Positions 20,730 to 31,947 of a stretch of DNA of 64,000 nt are shown here, in pieces (positions within the stretch are counted from its first letter, which is position 1; every line of letters starts with the position of its first letter). The translations under genes and the position numbers were made by a program. Where the stretch lies: positions 359,380,588 to 359,444,587 of the forward strand of contig NC_057808.1 in the NCBI RefSeq assembly GCF_018294505.1, written 5' to 3'. The DNA comes from Triticum aestivum. Its lineage: Eukaryota > Streptophyta > Magnoliopsida > Poales > Poaceae. The notes under the pieces were generated by a model. That model did not search any database. It was not told the DNA's origin and was given only the letters and a program-made list of their open reading frames with translations.

Positions 20730-21494
20730 TGCTACCTCTTGAGCACTCCGTTGGTTTTCCCTTGAAGAGGAAAGGGTGATGCAGTAAAGTAGCGTAAGTA
20801 TTTCCCTCAGTTTTTGAGAACCAAGGTATCAATCCAGTAGGAGGCCACGCACGAGTCCCTCGCACCTACACAAAAAAATAAATCCTCGCAACCAACGCGA
20901 TAAGGGGTTATCAATCCCTACACGGTCACTTACGAGAGTGAGATCTAAAAGAAATGATAAGATAATATTTTGGTATTTTTATGATAACGATGCAAAGTAA
21001 AAATAAAAGGAAATAAACGGCGCAAGAAATAACTTGTTGACGGGAGATTAATATGATGGAAAATAGACCCGGGGCCATAGGTTTCACTAGTGGCTTCTCT
21101 CGAGAGCATAAGTATTACGGTGGGTGAACAAATTACTGTTGAGCAATTGATAGAATTGAGCATAGTTATGAGAATATCTAGGTATGATCATGTATATAGG
21201 CATCACGTCCGAGACAAGTAGACCGACTCCTGCCTGCATCTACTACTATTACTCCACACATCGACCGCTATCCAGCATGCATCTACAGTATTAAGTTCAT
21301 AAGAACAGAGTAACGCTTTAAGAAAGATGACATGATGTAGAGGGATACACTGAAGCAATATGATATAAACCACATCTTTTTATCCTCGATGGCAAAAATA
21401 CAATACGTGCCTTGCTGCCCCTGCTGTCACTGGGAAAGGACACCGCAAGATTGAACCCAAAGCTAAGCACTTCTCCCATTGCAAGAAAGATCAA
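20730..21494 (-). mobile_element. Gypsy LTR fragment, cut by the CACTA insertion
   Basis: The left edge TGCTACCTCTTGAGCACTCC abuts the gag frame. The sequence (GAGGAAAGGGTGATGCAG, TTTGAGAACCAAGGTATC, ATAGACCCGGGGCCATAG, CACACATCGACCGCTATCC) matches my recollection of an abundant Triticeae LTR that ends here on the minus strand. It breaks off at GAAAGATCAA where CACTACAAAA starts at 21495. The remainder does not reappear further right. No gene. Confidence 0.7.
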
Positions 21495-22009
21495 CACTAC
21501 AAAAAAAAGACACATCCGTGACATTTTGGGCCGAACGATTTTTTTTCTGTCATACATATGACACTTATATGACGATAATTGTGACAAAACCCGGTATCAT
21601 CGTAGATGTGGTGGGCTCCTACTTCTATGACAAAAAATCATGACAGAAAATGGGCTTTTCGTCCTGGGCGGGCCGGAGACGCAGCTGGATGACATTCTTT
21701 GGGCCGTCCATGACGGAAAAAACCGTGGTAGAAGCGAGGGCGAGGAAAATTTTGGGGAGTTCCCGGTTACGGTGGGAGGTCGGGGGCCGAGCGATGCACG
21801 TTTCTCTCGTACACGTACGCGCATGTGTGCGAGGCGTTGGCTCTAACTGAACCCGAGCGAGGTGTTGGGCTCTAACTGAACCCGAGCGATTGCACTGCAG
21901 GCTATGCGTTACTGAACCCGAGCGATCGATCGATGGCTGTTAACTGAACCCGATCGAGCGATTCCTTCGCTACTGCTGCTAACTGAAGCCGATCGATGCT
22001 GCCTCTGAG

Positions 22010-22335
22010 ATGAACAGTGAGCGTTGCGGGGGGGTTTGGATGAATAGTGAGCGGTGGCGTAGCCTCTGGATGAACAGGACCCCGTGGTGTGGTGGAGGGC
22101 TGGATGAACAGCAGACGGTGGAGGGGTGCCCGTGGAGGGGTGGTTGAACAGGACCCCGTGGTGTGGAGGGCTGGATGAATAGTAGATGGTGGAGGGGTGG
22201 TTGAACAGTAGCCGGTGGAGTAGCGCGCGGTGGAGGCTGGATGAACAGGAGCCCGTGGAGGCTGGAGGAGGTCGACGGTAGCCCGTGGAGGCTGGAGGAG
22301 GTCGACGGTGGAGATGAACAGTATCCCGTGGAGTC
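22010..22335. repeat. Imperfect GATGAACAG(GA/TA) repeats inside the CACTA element
   Basis: At least nine short units of the form TGGATGAACAG(G/T)A...CCCGTGGTGTGGAGGG or GGTGGAGGGGTGG follow each other with variable length, roughly 30-45 bp. Confidence 0.7.
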
Positions 22336-22336
22336 C

Positions 22337-22590
22337 CGTTTTGCGGTACGCCACACCCCTCCCGATGAACAGGACCCCCGTTTCGACCGTAGGAGGTCTG
22401 TTTCGTCCGTTTTGCGGTACGCCACACCCCTCCCGATCAACAGGACCCCCGTTTCGACCGTAGGAGGTCCGTTTCCTCCGTTTTGCGGTACACCACACTC
22501 CTCCCGATCAACAGGACCCCCGTTTCGACCGTAGGAGGTCAGTTTCCTCCGTTTTGCGGTACGCCACACCCCTCCCCATGAACACGACGC
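22337..22590. repeat. 71-bp tandem repeat, about 3.5 copies
   Basis: CGTTTTGCGGTACGCCACAC recurs at 22337, 22408, 22479 and 22550, exactly 71 apart. Units contain GATGAACAGGACCCC or GATCAACAGGACCCC and GTTTCGACCGTAGGAGGTC. Two short ATGAACACGACGCATTCCG copies follow to 22650. Confidence 0.9.
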
Positions 22591-22689
22591 ATTCCGTTGC
22601 CTCTCCATGAACACGACGCATTCCGTTGCCTCCCCATGAACACGACGACGACGCTGTTTCTCCGTTCCGACCCAGCCATGTACACGAGC

Positions 22690-22895
22690 CCTGGCCGTAC
22701 GTATGCGCGAGTAGGCGTTCGAGACCACGTCCGTATGTACACATACGTGACCGTATTTTCTTTCTTGCACCCTGGCCGCTGTACATACGTGTACATGCTA
22801 CGTGTGCGCCTCTACTACGACACGTACGCGCCTCTACCACAACACGTGTGCGCCTCTACATCCACCAGTATATATGTACGTACACGTTCGCGACC
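22690..22895. repeat. ACGT-rich segment
   Basis: About ten ACGT cores occur in about 200 bases, several in TACGTA, CACGTG-like or ACACGT contexts (for example GTACATACGTGTACATG). It could be a cluster of subterminal transposase-binding sites or accidental simple sequence. Confidence 0.45.
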
Positions 22896-22944
22896 AGAAT
22901 GACAATGCTACGTACGCTTCGACCAGGTGGGTCCCGACTGTCAG

Positions 22945-25900
22945 GCACTTCCTTGCCTGCGAAGATGTAGCTGGTGGGTCCCAGCAGTCAGGGGGCGAAT
23001 CGTTTTTTTTTCCGGACGCACTTCCTTGCGTGCGAAGATGTAGCTGGTGGGTCCCAGCAGTCAGGGGCAAACATATTTTTCGTGAAATACGGTGGCCCAT
23101 TCGGTGGGTCCCCGCTGTGAGGTGGAGGAATAATTATTTTGCACGTAATAAGGAGGCACTTCCTTGCTGCGGCTGTGGACCCAGCTGTCAGCCTCTCCAC
23201 GTACAGTCCACGTCCGATGGAAGCCGTTCCTTGACCACGTTGACCACACCGCACCGAGAGCACCAGGGTGGTGGACGACGGCGAGGCCTAGGAAGGGGAC
23301 GACGCGGAGCCGGGGAAGACACGACAGTGGATGCCCACGCGTAGAGGAGTACGAGGGTTCACTGGTTCGCTGCGGTGTGAGGCTGTCGTCGCCGCAGAAT
23401 AACAGGGGGTGTGGGTGAGTAGAGGGATGGCCTGGCCAGTGGTGGGAGTAGTAGGGGGCGGTGAGGCCTCCGCCGCATCGTAGCCGGCCACGGAAGACAG
23501 GGCACGAGGCACGACCGGCGCTGGTTTGGGCGGCTGGAGCAAGAAGACCAGAGGTTGAAGAAGCACTACGGCCGTTGGATGGACATCGTACGGTCACTGG
23601 AGCTAGAATCATGCATATTGACTAAGTTGACAAAGCCCTCCATCCCCGTCAACTTAGTAAGCCCACAAGTCAGCCTGCCACTATACTGGGTCCCAGCTAA
23701 CAGGGGGAGTATTCATTTTTTGTGCGTAATAAGGAGGCACTTCCTTGCGTGCGAAGATATAGCTGGTGGGTCCGAGCTGTCAGCGGCGGTAACATTTTTT
23801 CGCGAAATACAGAGGCCCTTTCGGTGGGTCCCTGATGTCAGGTGGAGGAATCATTATGTTGCACGTAAAAAGGAGGCATTTCCTTGCGTGCGGCCGTGGA
23901 CCCAGCTGTCGGCCTCTCCACGTACAGTCCACTTCAGATGCATGTCGATCGTTGACCACGTTGACCAGGCCGCGCCGAGAGCACAATGGGCGGTGGACGA
24001 CGGTGAGGCCTAGGAAGGGAACGACACGGAGGTAGGGAAGACTCGGCAGTTTTTTCCCACGCGGAGGGGAGTACGACTGTACGAGGGTTTACTGGTTCGT
24101 CTGCCGTCACCGGAGAATAACAGCAGGTGTGGGTGAGTAGAGGGATGGCTAGGCCAGCGATGGGAGTACGGTGGGGCGGTGAGGCCTGCGCGGCAGCATA
24201 GCCGGCCGCGGGGAGGAGGGAGCAGGCAGTCCCGCTGGCGCTTGTTTGAGCGGCTGGAGCAGGAAGAGCAGAGATTGAAGTAGCACGACGGCCGTTCGAT
24301 GGACATCCAACAGTCACTGCTTGTGCGTCAACCTTTTTTTTAAGGAAAGCCTCAAATCTGTGGAAAACAACATACAGCCCATCTGCCATTATTTCTAATA
24401 ATTTATAGCCCATTTGCTAATTCTTAAGGTTTTTTTTGGAGCCCATATTCTTTTTGTTAGCATTACAGCCCATATTGTGGCCACGGTTAAAAAATTATAC
24501 GAAATTTTGCATATTTCGGTGCGGTCCGAACTGTTTTTAATCCCAAAATTTTGACTCACATTCAAACTGATTTTAAAAATAAATGTATATCAATATAAAA
24601 TCCAACAAATTATCCACGCATAAAAATTAATGCAATTTAAAATCTTGAAATTAAAAAAAAATATTTGAAACTAATTGCCGGTTTGATGTGTTTTAAAAAT
24701 GTACAGCCCATTTCTCATTACTGATAGGCCATTTTCTCGGCCAGCCGAATGAAGCTCTCCTCGTCTTGAAAGATTTGCAGCCCAACAGGCCTGACAAAGC
24801 GACTTACTTGGCAAATCACAAAAAAACTGGGCTGTGGCCGTGGACCCAGCAGTCAGCCTCTCCACGTGCAGTACTCTTCCGATGGAAGTCGGTCGTTGAC
24901 CACATTGACCACGCCGCGCCGAGAGCACCAAGGCGGTGGACGACGGTGAGGCCTAGGAAGGGGACGACGCGGAGCCGGGGAAGACACGGCAGTGGATGCC
25001 CACGCGGAGAGGGGTACGAGGGTTCACTGGTTCGGCTGCGGCGTGAGGCTGCCGTCGCCGCAGAATAACAGGGGGTGTGGGTGAGTAGAGGGATACCCTG
25101 GGCCAGCGGTGGGAGTAGTAGGGGGCGATGAGGCCTCCGCGGCATCACAGCCGGCCACGAGAGGCAGGAGCACGCGGCACGACCAACGCTGCATTGGGCG
25201 GCTGGAGCAAGAAGACCAGAGGTTGAAGAAGCACTATGGCCGTTGGATGGACATCGTACGGTCACTGGAGCTAGAATCGTTCATATTGACTAAGTTGACA
25301 AAGCCCTCCGTCCTCGTCAACTTAGTAGGCCCACAAGTCAGCCACCCACTATGGTGGATCTCAGCTAGCAGGGGGTATTCATTTTTTGGTGCATAATAAG
25401 GAGGCACTTCCTTGCGTGTGAAGATATAGCTGGTGGGTCCGACCTGTCAGCGGGGGAATGTTTTTTCGTGAAATACAGAAGCCCTTCCCATGTACAGTGC
25501 GCAATAAGGAGGAACTTTCCTTGCGTGCGACCATGGACCTCGTGGGTCCCAGCCGTCAGGCTCTCCACGTACAGTCCTCTTCCGATGACTCTCGTATGTT
25601 GACCACGCCGCGCCGAGCGCACCGAGGCGGTGGACAACGGCGAGGCCCCAGACTGGAACGACCCGGAGATGGGGAAGACGCGGCAATGAAGTCACAGACG
25701 GAGAGGAGTGGGAAACTTGACTGGTTCGGGTGCGGGGTGGGCCTACACTCGGCTGAGAATAACAGGAGGTGCGGAGTGGAGGGATGGCCAGGCCGTCGGC
25801 GGGGTAGCGTTTTGCTGAGGAGCGCAAAACAACGCCGCTGGACGCCGAAGGCTGGAGCAGGCGGTTCCGGAAGCGCTGGGGGAAGAAGATGAGAGATTGA

Positions 25901-25950
25901 AGAAGAATGCCGGCCGTTGGATGTAAATCCAACGCCTTCTTAGGCTTCGA
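22945..25950. repeat. Four long tandem units (0.7-0.95 kb) in the CACTA body
   Basis: The anchor GTGG(A/G)(C/T)CCAGC(T/A/C)GTC(A/G)GCCTCTCC recurs near 23172, 23896, 24838 and 25545. Each is followed by CCACGTACAGTCC-type sequence, GTTGACCACG(C/T)(T/C)G, GAGCAC and GGTGGACGACGG, a CGACGCGGAG stretch, GCCGGCCA, and GGCCGTTGGATGGACATC. The unit also contains short GAGGCACTTCCTTGCGTGCG and TAGCTGGTGGGTCC(C/G)A repeats. Copy 2 has an extra AT-rich 0.4 kb (24330-24760). Confidence 0.8.
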
Positions 25951-26665
25951 CCTACTGGCCCACATGTCAGCCAGTCCATTTATTTTTTTAGTCTATTTGG
26001 TGGGCTGGGTGAAACAATGATGTAGCATCTATGCAGCCCGTTTAAATCCCATTTGCATTTTTCTCGAAATCCGCGGACTTGCTGGGCTGGGTGAAAATAT
26101 CATGTTGGGCTAGACGGAGAAATGTTATAAAAACATAAACACATGATTGCACGTCCGTAAAATCTTTGCAAGCTTATGTACGCAATCACTAGGAGTTAAC
26201 TTGCCAAGTTATATATAAACAATTATTATTATTATTTTGTAAGAACTTTCAACTTACGAAATAAAATATCATTTTAATTTGATGAGTTAATAGTACGTGG
26301 GGTATTATTATTTTTAGGCTAGACGTGGGACAGTTGAGTTGGTTCTAGGGGAAAGTACTGGGAGAAAACTCAGTTTACATCGAAAAAGAAAGCGGGAGAA
26401 AATTCAGAGACCTCCTGGGTCCACGTGAGGAGGGGAATATGTTGGGAGGAAGGAGTTTCAAAGCACGGCAGCCGAGTGAACTAGTTTTTTTTTACGGACA
26501 AGTGAACTAGTTTACATACATAAGCAAATAGCCACTAAAAAAAGCAATCAGGTTAATGGGTTCTTAAAAGAAATATTTCGGACAAAACAGATAATTACGA
26601 CACATAGGCTAATACATGAAACACTCAGATGATAAAGGTGCTTATAAACAAATAAAGTACAACAT
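25951..26665. other. AT-rich non-coding sequence
   Basis: No frame or known element recognised. AGTGAACTAGTTT is directly duplicated (26475-26487 and 26501-26513) around a 13-base T-rich insert. Confidence 0.5.
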
Positions 26666-27220
26666 CTAGACCTTCCTGGCACGCTTGATCATGACGCTTT
26701 GGCTGTCCGTGTACTCGTCGGTTACGGGAAGCAGACACGCCCTCATGTCCAAGATCTGCATGTACATGTCGTAGCATGCGTATGCGTCCTTGGCCGCGTA
26801 GGTATGTAGGCTAGATTCAGAGGTACCTCCCACGTGTTCAGGTCGTCTTCTTTCATGTTGGCATATCAGGGGTCGATGATGGTCTCAGCGAGGTCAACCA
26901 CGAAGTCCTTCTCCTGCCCGTTGCTGATGATCTTGTATTACTTCTAGATGTCGACAAGCTTGTTGCACCAGATGGCCGAATCGTCACGTTCTTCCTTCTC
27001 TCCACCGTAGCGAAGGTGCAGTCGGCGCTGCCGATGAAACGGGCGAATGCTCCAGAACCTGGTGCAGCCATAGGACTGAGGCGAGGCAGAGCTTCACCGA
27101 GTCTGTATCATTGGTGTACATCACATTCAACTTGGTGCAGCCATAGGACTGAACGGCAAACTCAAAGGGGAACTCCTTGCTGAAGTCCATATCCAGCAGG
27201 CTCACCCCTCGGATCGCCAT
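26666..27220 (-). pseudogene. 3'-5' exonuclease-like (RNase H fold) gene remnant
   Basis: The minus strand reads from an ATG at 27220 (MAIRGVSLLDMDFSKEFPF, LNVMYTNDTDSVKLCLAS). It continues in shifted frames as FARFIGSADCTFATVERRKN, a KLVDI and KDFVVDLAETIIDP block, then TYAAKDAYACYDMYMQILDM and LLPVTDEYTDSQSVMIKRAR to a TAG at 26666. The YAAKDAYA(S/C)Y(E/D)MY motif resembles the last conserved motif (Y-x3-D) of DEDDy exonuclease-like proteins that are numerous in grasses. The middle third with the other acidic residues is deleted. A 21-base phrase around GCAGCCATAGGACTGA is duplicated at 27060 and 27130, next to the deletion. Several stops and shifts make it a pseudogene. A zinc-free unrelated helical protein is a less likely alternative. 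Confidence 0.5.
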
Positions 27221-27659
27221 TGGAGTCTCTTCGAGTGAACGAGTGTGTAGGCGGTGGCAGCAGTTCGTTTTTCAGCTCTTGGGGAACTGGATTCAATAGT
27301 AAGCTGAGTGTGTACATGCGAGAACAGTTACTACCCCTCCCTCGTCCGCTGCACACCCGGAAGAAGATGCACCCTCGGCCACACGTCGGTTCACGAGCGG
27401 GTCTGTATTGGTACTGTAATAACAGGAGTTAGTGGTCACTTTACTTAAATTTAATTAGCTTTAATAGAAATTTATACTTAAAACAAGCAATGCATTCGCT
27501 CGTTCTATCAGTGCCACAGGATCAACATGCACAACAATTAGAATTATTATTCTTAGGACGCACACGATCAACACATTTGTTGCACTTTCACAAAGATAAT
27601 ACTACCAAGTTTGAACTGTTTGTTATGGTTGTTGTCCTCTGCATCATCATGTCGTGTTT

Positions 27660-27925
27660 CCCAGCTTTCAAGATTCAGAACCAACAAATAAGATCCAAAT
27701 AATAAGTACAACAAAGATGCCTACACATCTCATTGATTCCCAGCTTGCAAGATTCAGAACCAACAAATAAGATCCAAATAATAAGTACAACAAAGACGCC
27801 TACACATCTCATTGATTCCCAGCTTGCAAGATTCAGAACCAACAAATAAGATTCAAATAATAAGTACAACAAAGATGCCTACACATCTCACTGATTCCCA
27901 GCTTGCAAGATTCAGAACCAACCCA
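27660..27925. repeat. 80-bp tandem repeat, about 3.3 copies
   Basis: CCCAGCTT(G/T) anchors at 27660, 27739, 27818 and 27898. Units contain TTCAGAACCAACAAATAAGA, CAAATAATAAGTACAACAAA and GCCTACACATCTCA. Confidence 0.9.
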
Positions 27926-28180
27926 TTAGAGCCTTTTGATAAAGTGAATATCGGGATTAAATCCATCTTGGCTAGCCATGTCATACAATCGAAGAACTTG
28001 GCGAATGCTCTTGACCATCACAACATCTGTAGTTGAGTATTCATGTTTGCACATCATGTTTGCACAGCACAAACAAGGAGACAAGAGAGCATGATTTCGC
28101 TTTAATAGCGGCCTCCTTGAACTCAACCTCTAGCTCTACTTGGATGAGGTCTGCCTGGAGTTCCATGATTCAATTCATGC

Positions 28181-28600
28181 GCCTTTTTCTGCAGTTCACC
28201 TGAAATGAAGGAAAGATTGCATCATTCAGCTAGCAAGAAGTACTTGCTCTTGTGAGCTGGCAGGTTCTTCTTTAGTAGTTGCACTAAAATTGAGGAACAT
28301 TAAGGTTGGCTGTCCGGCTCATGTAAGGTGCAACTATAATTTTCTTATCCTTTTGTGCAGTTCCACTAAAATAAAGTGCCATTGTGGTGACAGTGACGGC
28401 TCCATCTTGCAAAGGCTAATAAAATGTTGCACGAGATTACCAGCAGAACTTGACGGAGATTTTGGAAACTCCAATCACCATTTTGTGCAGTTCCACCAAA
28501 ATTGAGAGATGTTGCCCATGTGACATTTTAGTTGAACTGCACAAGACACTCATTCCAAAAAAAAGTGTTTTGTGCAGTTCACCAAAAGGTCACAACAGCA
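28181..28600. repeat. Dispersed TTTTGTGCAGTTCCACC motif
   Basis: Copies at 28185 (CTGCAGTTCACC), 28351, 28481 and 28571 on plus and at 28531 inverted (GTTGAACTGCACAAG). Each is usually followed by AAAAT(T/A)GAG or AAAAGG. No gene is evident, though on minus 28200-28060 a CATTTCAG-preceded stretch could be a decayed exon (ELQKKAHEL / MELQADLIQVELEVEFKEA). Confidence 0.5.
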
Positions 28601-29186
28601 ACAAGGTGAAATGGATATCCCTATCTGCACAAAAAGATAGAAAGTAAACAGTTGCTGGTCAATAAGAATATACGAAACATATACAAAATGAAAAGAAGCA
28701 TCTTAATTATGTTCATGGCAATCACGCAAGGACAGTAGAAATTTTAAAACGTCAGCAATGCTTCATGTTACCAGAAGCATTACGATCAACAATGAGATTC
28801 CTCAAATATGGGATTACTTTAATGGTGGCATTGCTTGTTTACCAGACACAGTAAATCAACAACAGCTAAAGAGTTGGTTTAAGGGCATGGGAACGTGGGG
28901 ACACCAAGACACTCAGCAGCGTAAAGGAGCAACTTACTTATCATACTGGGGAAAACAGCAGGAGTGCCATTTGTAACACAGTTTAATTGCATCTTATCAC
29001 TGGAGGCATTAGATTAACAATAACACTGGTTAGACATGTCCCTAAGGTAACAATGTGATCGCTACATTTTACATGCGCCCTTAGATTAACAACAGCAAAA
29101 GGTTGGTATAAGGACATGCGACAGTGGACGCATCAGCACAATGTACCTACAAGGAGGCATAAAGTGGTGATGCCGAGTTTGTTCAT
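28601..29186. other. No recognisable gene or element
   Basis: AT-rich single-copy-looking sequence, only short frames. TTAACAACAGC(T/A)AAAG-type phrases recur loosely. Confidence 0.4.
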
Positions 29187-29525
29187 GCTATGTGAGGGCA
29201 GCAAACCTAATCCTGGAGACCTTGTACTATGTGAGGGCAGCAAATCTAATCCTGGAGACCTTTTACTATGTGAGGGCAGCAAATCTAATCCTGGAGACCT
29301 TTTACTATGTGAGGGCAGCAAATCTAATCCTGGAGACCTTTTACTATGTGAGGGCAGCAAATCTAATCCTGGAGACCTTTTACTATGTGAGGGCAGCAAA
29401 TCTAATCCTGAGACCTTTTACTATGTGAGGGCAGCAAATCTAATCCTGAGACCTTTTACTATGTGAGGGCAGCAAATCTAATCCTGGAGACCTTTTACTA
29501 TGTGATGGCAGCAAATCTAATCATG
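29187..29525. repeat. 39-bp minisatellite, nine copies
   Basis: GTGAGGGCAGCAAATCTAAT recurs at 29192, 29231, 29270, 29309, 29348, 29387, 29425, 29463 and 29502. The period is 39 with two 38-base steps where one G is lost. 39 is a multiple of three, so several frames stay open (for example CEGSKSNPGDLLL on plus), but there is no other coding evidence. Confidence 0.95.
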
Positions 29526-29906
29526 GACATACTCTGTTGACTTGTCCACTAGCCGCCACTTTCTATCCTTTTTCCAACCAATAATAGATCTGTTCCTTAT
29601 CCAGTTTGTACTGCGTTTTCCCATTATTTCCCTTTTCAACCAAGAGACCGGTTGGGTATCCGGTCTCTACTACTTTCACATATTATTTCCTCTTTGAATC
29701 AAGTCCTAGATTCATGCTACAACTTTCCCCCCTTTCTTCGTTGTTTTAACAAAGCCCTAGATTGGAATGCATGAAGTAGCTTTACCTCTAATAATACTAA
29801 AAATGTAGGTGGCTTTGAAAGAGCTGATGGGAGTAGAAAAAGATGCACATGCAGACACGTGGGGAGCTGGGGCAGTAGAGCAAGGCCGCTTTCGAAGAAC
29901 TTATAC

Positions 29907-30261
29907 CTGAGGGTCGCCGGGATGTCGGCGGCGGCAGGTCGGATCTGCGGACAATACGGCAGGGAGGAAGAAGGGTCGGAGGATCTCCCGAGCCGGCGCT
30001 GTGTCGGAGAGAACGGCACGGGCAGAGGATCGGGCCCCTCCGGCAGCTGTGGGTTTCCTCCCTCGGCGGCGATGACCGCGTGAACGATGCACCTTTTAGT
30101 CCTCTACACACACCGGCCGAAGGGATCCGGCCGGATCTGTGACCAGCGGTGAGCAGAGAGAAAATGTCGCTACCGCTGTCTTGTTTATATCTGGAGAGGA
30201 TGAGAGAATGAAGAGAGCAACCCTAGTAAAGCAAGCGCTCAGGCCCCTGCGTCCATATATA
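29907..30261 (-). promoter_or_regulatory. TATA box and possible non-coding first exon
   Basis: The minus strand has CTATATATGGAC at about 30253-30261. About 30 bases on begins a GC-rich stretch, TTGCTCTCTTCATTCTCTC and onward, without any ATG for some 310 bases. It ends at a good splice donor, CCCTCAG|GTATAAG at 29907/29906. This looks like a TATA-driven promoter with a 5'UTR exon. The nearest same-strand coding remnant is the exonuclease-like pseudogene at 27220, about 2.7 kb downstream. I infer they may be one gene but cannot show it. Confidence 0.4.
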
Positions 30262-30970
30262 GTGGAGTGATTATCTTTTTTCTCTCCACAACAAGCGTTT
30301 CAATTTGTGTACGTGGCATTAAAGAAAAGAAACTCTCTATTTAAGGTGACTATTGTACGACTCCTACTTACTACTAGTAGTACTACAGTATTGTTCACTT
30401 GTGCTCCCCGCCCCTCCATTCATTGAACAACCCCACGGGTGAATAAACATACAGTAAGTACTGTATTTATATAGAACGAACAAGCTCGAACTATTTTTGC
30501 GTAGTTAAAAGTTGACGGCGGGGCTTTTCCCGGGCATTACGCGTGGCGGTTTTCGGGTAGGCGGTTTGACAGAGAGGCGAGGAGGGTGAGCGAGTGGGGC
30601 TATGCGATTTGATGGCGCGTTACTGCTGGAAAGACTTGTGATATGACCACTCACTATAGTCATGAATTACTGGCACTCCGACCGGGGTGATGCCCCCCTT
30701 CCGTTCCGCGCTCTAATCTAGTGAATGACACGTCGACCCGGATGCTGGCTCTCCCACATGTCAGAGTAGTAAGAAGGATCAAAGTATGATGCGGTATATA
30801 CTAGTACTATACTACAGTACTACTCAGGTCGGAGGAGTGCGAACCACGGAAGCCCAGTGAACCAGCAGTGCGAACCACGGTAGCCCAGTGAACCAGCAGT
30901 AGAAAACAATGTGGTGATACGGCCATAAAAAACAATGTGCTATGGTCCACACTGTAGCATGTACAGTAAC
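30262..30970. other. Non-coding; 31-bp direct duplication
   Basis: AGTGCGAACCACGG(A/T)AGCCC plus AGTGAACCAGC occurs twice in tandem at about 30836-30898. Otherwise nothing recognised; CTACTAGTAGTACTAC-type self-complementary stretches occur at 30374 and 30800. Confidence 0.45.
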
Positions 30971-31539
30971 AGTCCACTTTGTTTGGATCCCTAAGTTAGA
31001 GCTAGTTTGGGTTGAAATAGCCTCAAATTATCGAAACAAGATGGGTTAGTTTGAGCTAGTTTGCTCTAACCTAGCTAAAAAAACTAGCCCGGTGGAGAGG
31101 TTCTAATTGGGTTAGTTATCCTTGGGCCCACTAAAAGAGAACTAAAAAAATCTCCCCTGCCCGCACCAGATCGCTCCCCCCTCTCGCACGACTCCTCTCT
31201 ATTCCCCATAGGGCCGCTCGTCCTCTCTCTCCTCCGGCCGCCCTCTCCTTCCGGCCTCCGCCGCCCTACTCCGGCCGCCCTCTCCCTCCGGCCTTCGAAG
31301 GTCGCCCCGCTCCCCCTTCACCAGTCGTTTTTCTCCCTCTGTTGTGTGCGGCGGCGGCGCATCTACCAGGGAGGTCGCGATAGGGGTGAGTTTGTTCGTT
31401 CCTTCTCTGTCTCATGGCCATATCATTGATCTTGCTTGCTCTAGCGCTAATTTTGATTTGGAAAAGTAGATCCTAATCAAACTTGGTATAGATTTGTGGT
31501 GCACGCATGGAATTGTTTGATGCTGCTTGAGGAGGTAAT

Positions 31540-31945
31540 AAATCTTTCTAGAGGCCCAAAGATTCAGGTCACCTTTCTAGGTATTTCAATTTCAGGCTTG
31601 CATTATTTCTAGAGGCCCAAAGATCCAGTTCACCTTTCTAGGTATTTCAATTTCAGGCTTGCATTATTTCTAGAGGCCCAAAGATTCAGTTAACCTTTCT
31701 AGGTATTTCAGTTTCAGGCTTGCATTATTTCTAGAGGCCCAAAGATTCAGTTCACCTTTCTAGGTATTTCACTTTCATTCTTGCATTATTTCTAGAGGCC
31801 CAAAGATTCAGTTCACCTTTCTAGGTATTTCAGTTTCAGGCTTGCATTATTTCTAGAGGCCCGAAGATTCAGTTCACCTTTCTAGGTATTTTAGTTACAA
31901 GCTTGCATTATTTCTAGAGGCCCAAAGATTAAGTTCCCAGTCAGC
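31540..31945. repeat. 61-bp minisatellite, about 6.5 copies
   Basis: TCTAGAGGCCC(A/G)AAGAT recurs at 31547, 31608, 31669, 31730, 31791, 31852 and 31913, exactly 61 apart. Each is followed by CAGTTCACCTTTCTAGGTAT and a CTTGCATTAT segment. Confidence 0.95.
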
Positions 31946-31947
31946 GG

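Larger units (their letters stand above)
21495..26640 (+). mobile_element. CACTA-type DNA transposon, left end and repeat-rich non-coding body
   Basis: It starts CACTACAAAAAAAAGACACA, the terminal motif of CACTA elements, directly at a break in an LTR, after CAA (a possible 3-bp duplication). Typical subterminal phrases follow, such as ATTGTGACAAAACCCGG and TCATGACAGAAAATGGGC. No matching TAGTG terminus was found to the right, so the other end is lost or unrecognised; 26640 is a soft limit. No transposase is visible: the long GC-rich frames at 21902-22840 and 22988-24413 are repeat artefacts. Confidence 0.65.

Noticed and set aside
21902..22840. Several overlapping frames of 170-263 codons
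   Set aside because: Repeat-derived: the open frames come from 71-bp and GATGAACAG repeats, and several frames of the same strand are open at once.
29116..29466. 116-codon protein with 13-residue repeats
   Set aside because: Entirely the translation of a 39-bp minisatellite, open in more than one frame, and 38-bp units shift it. No promoter or other coding evidence.
29187..29525. CRISPR-like regular array
   Set aside because: Units are contiguous with no unique spacers, and the context is plant nuclear DNA. It is a minisatellite. The same applies to the arrays at 12540, 22337, 27660 and 31540.
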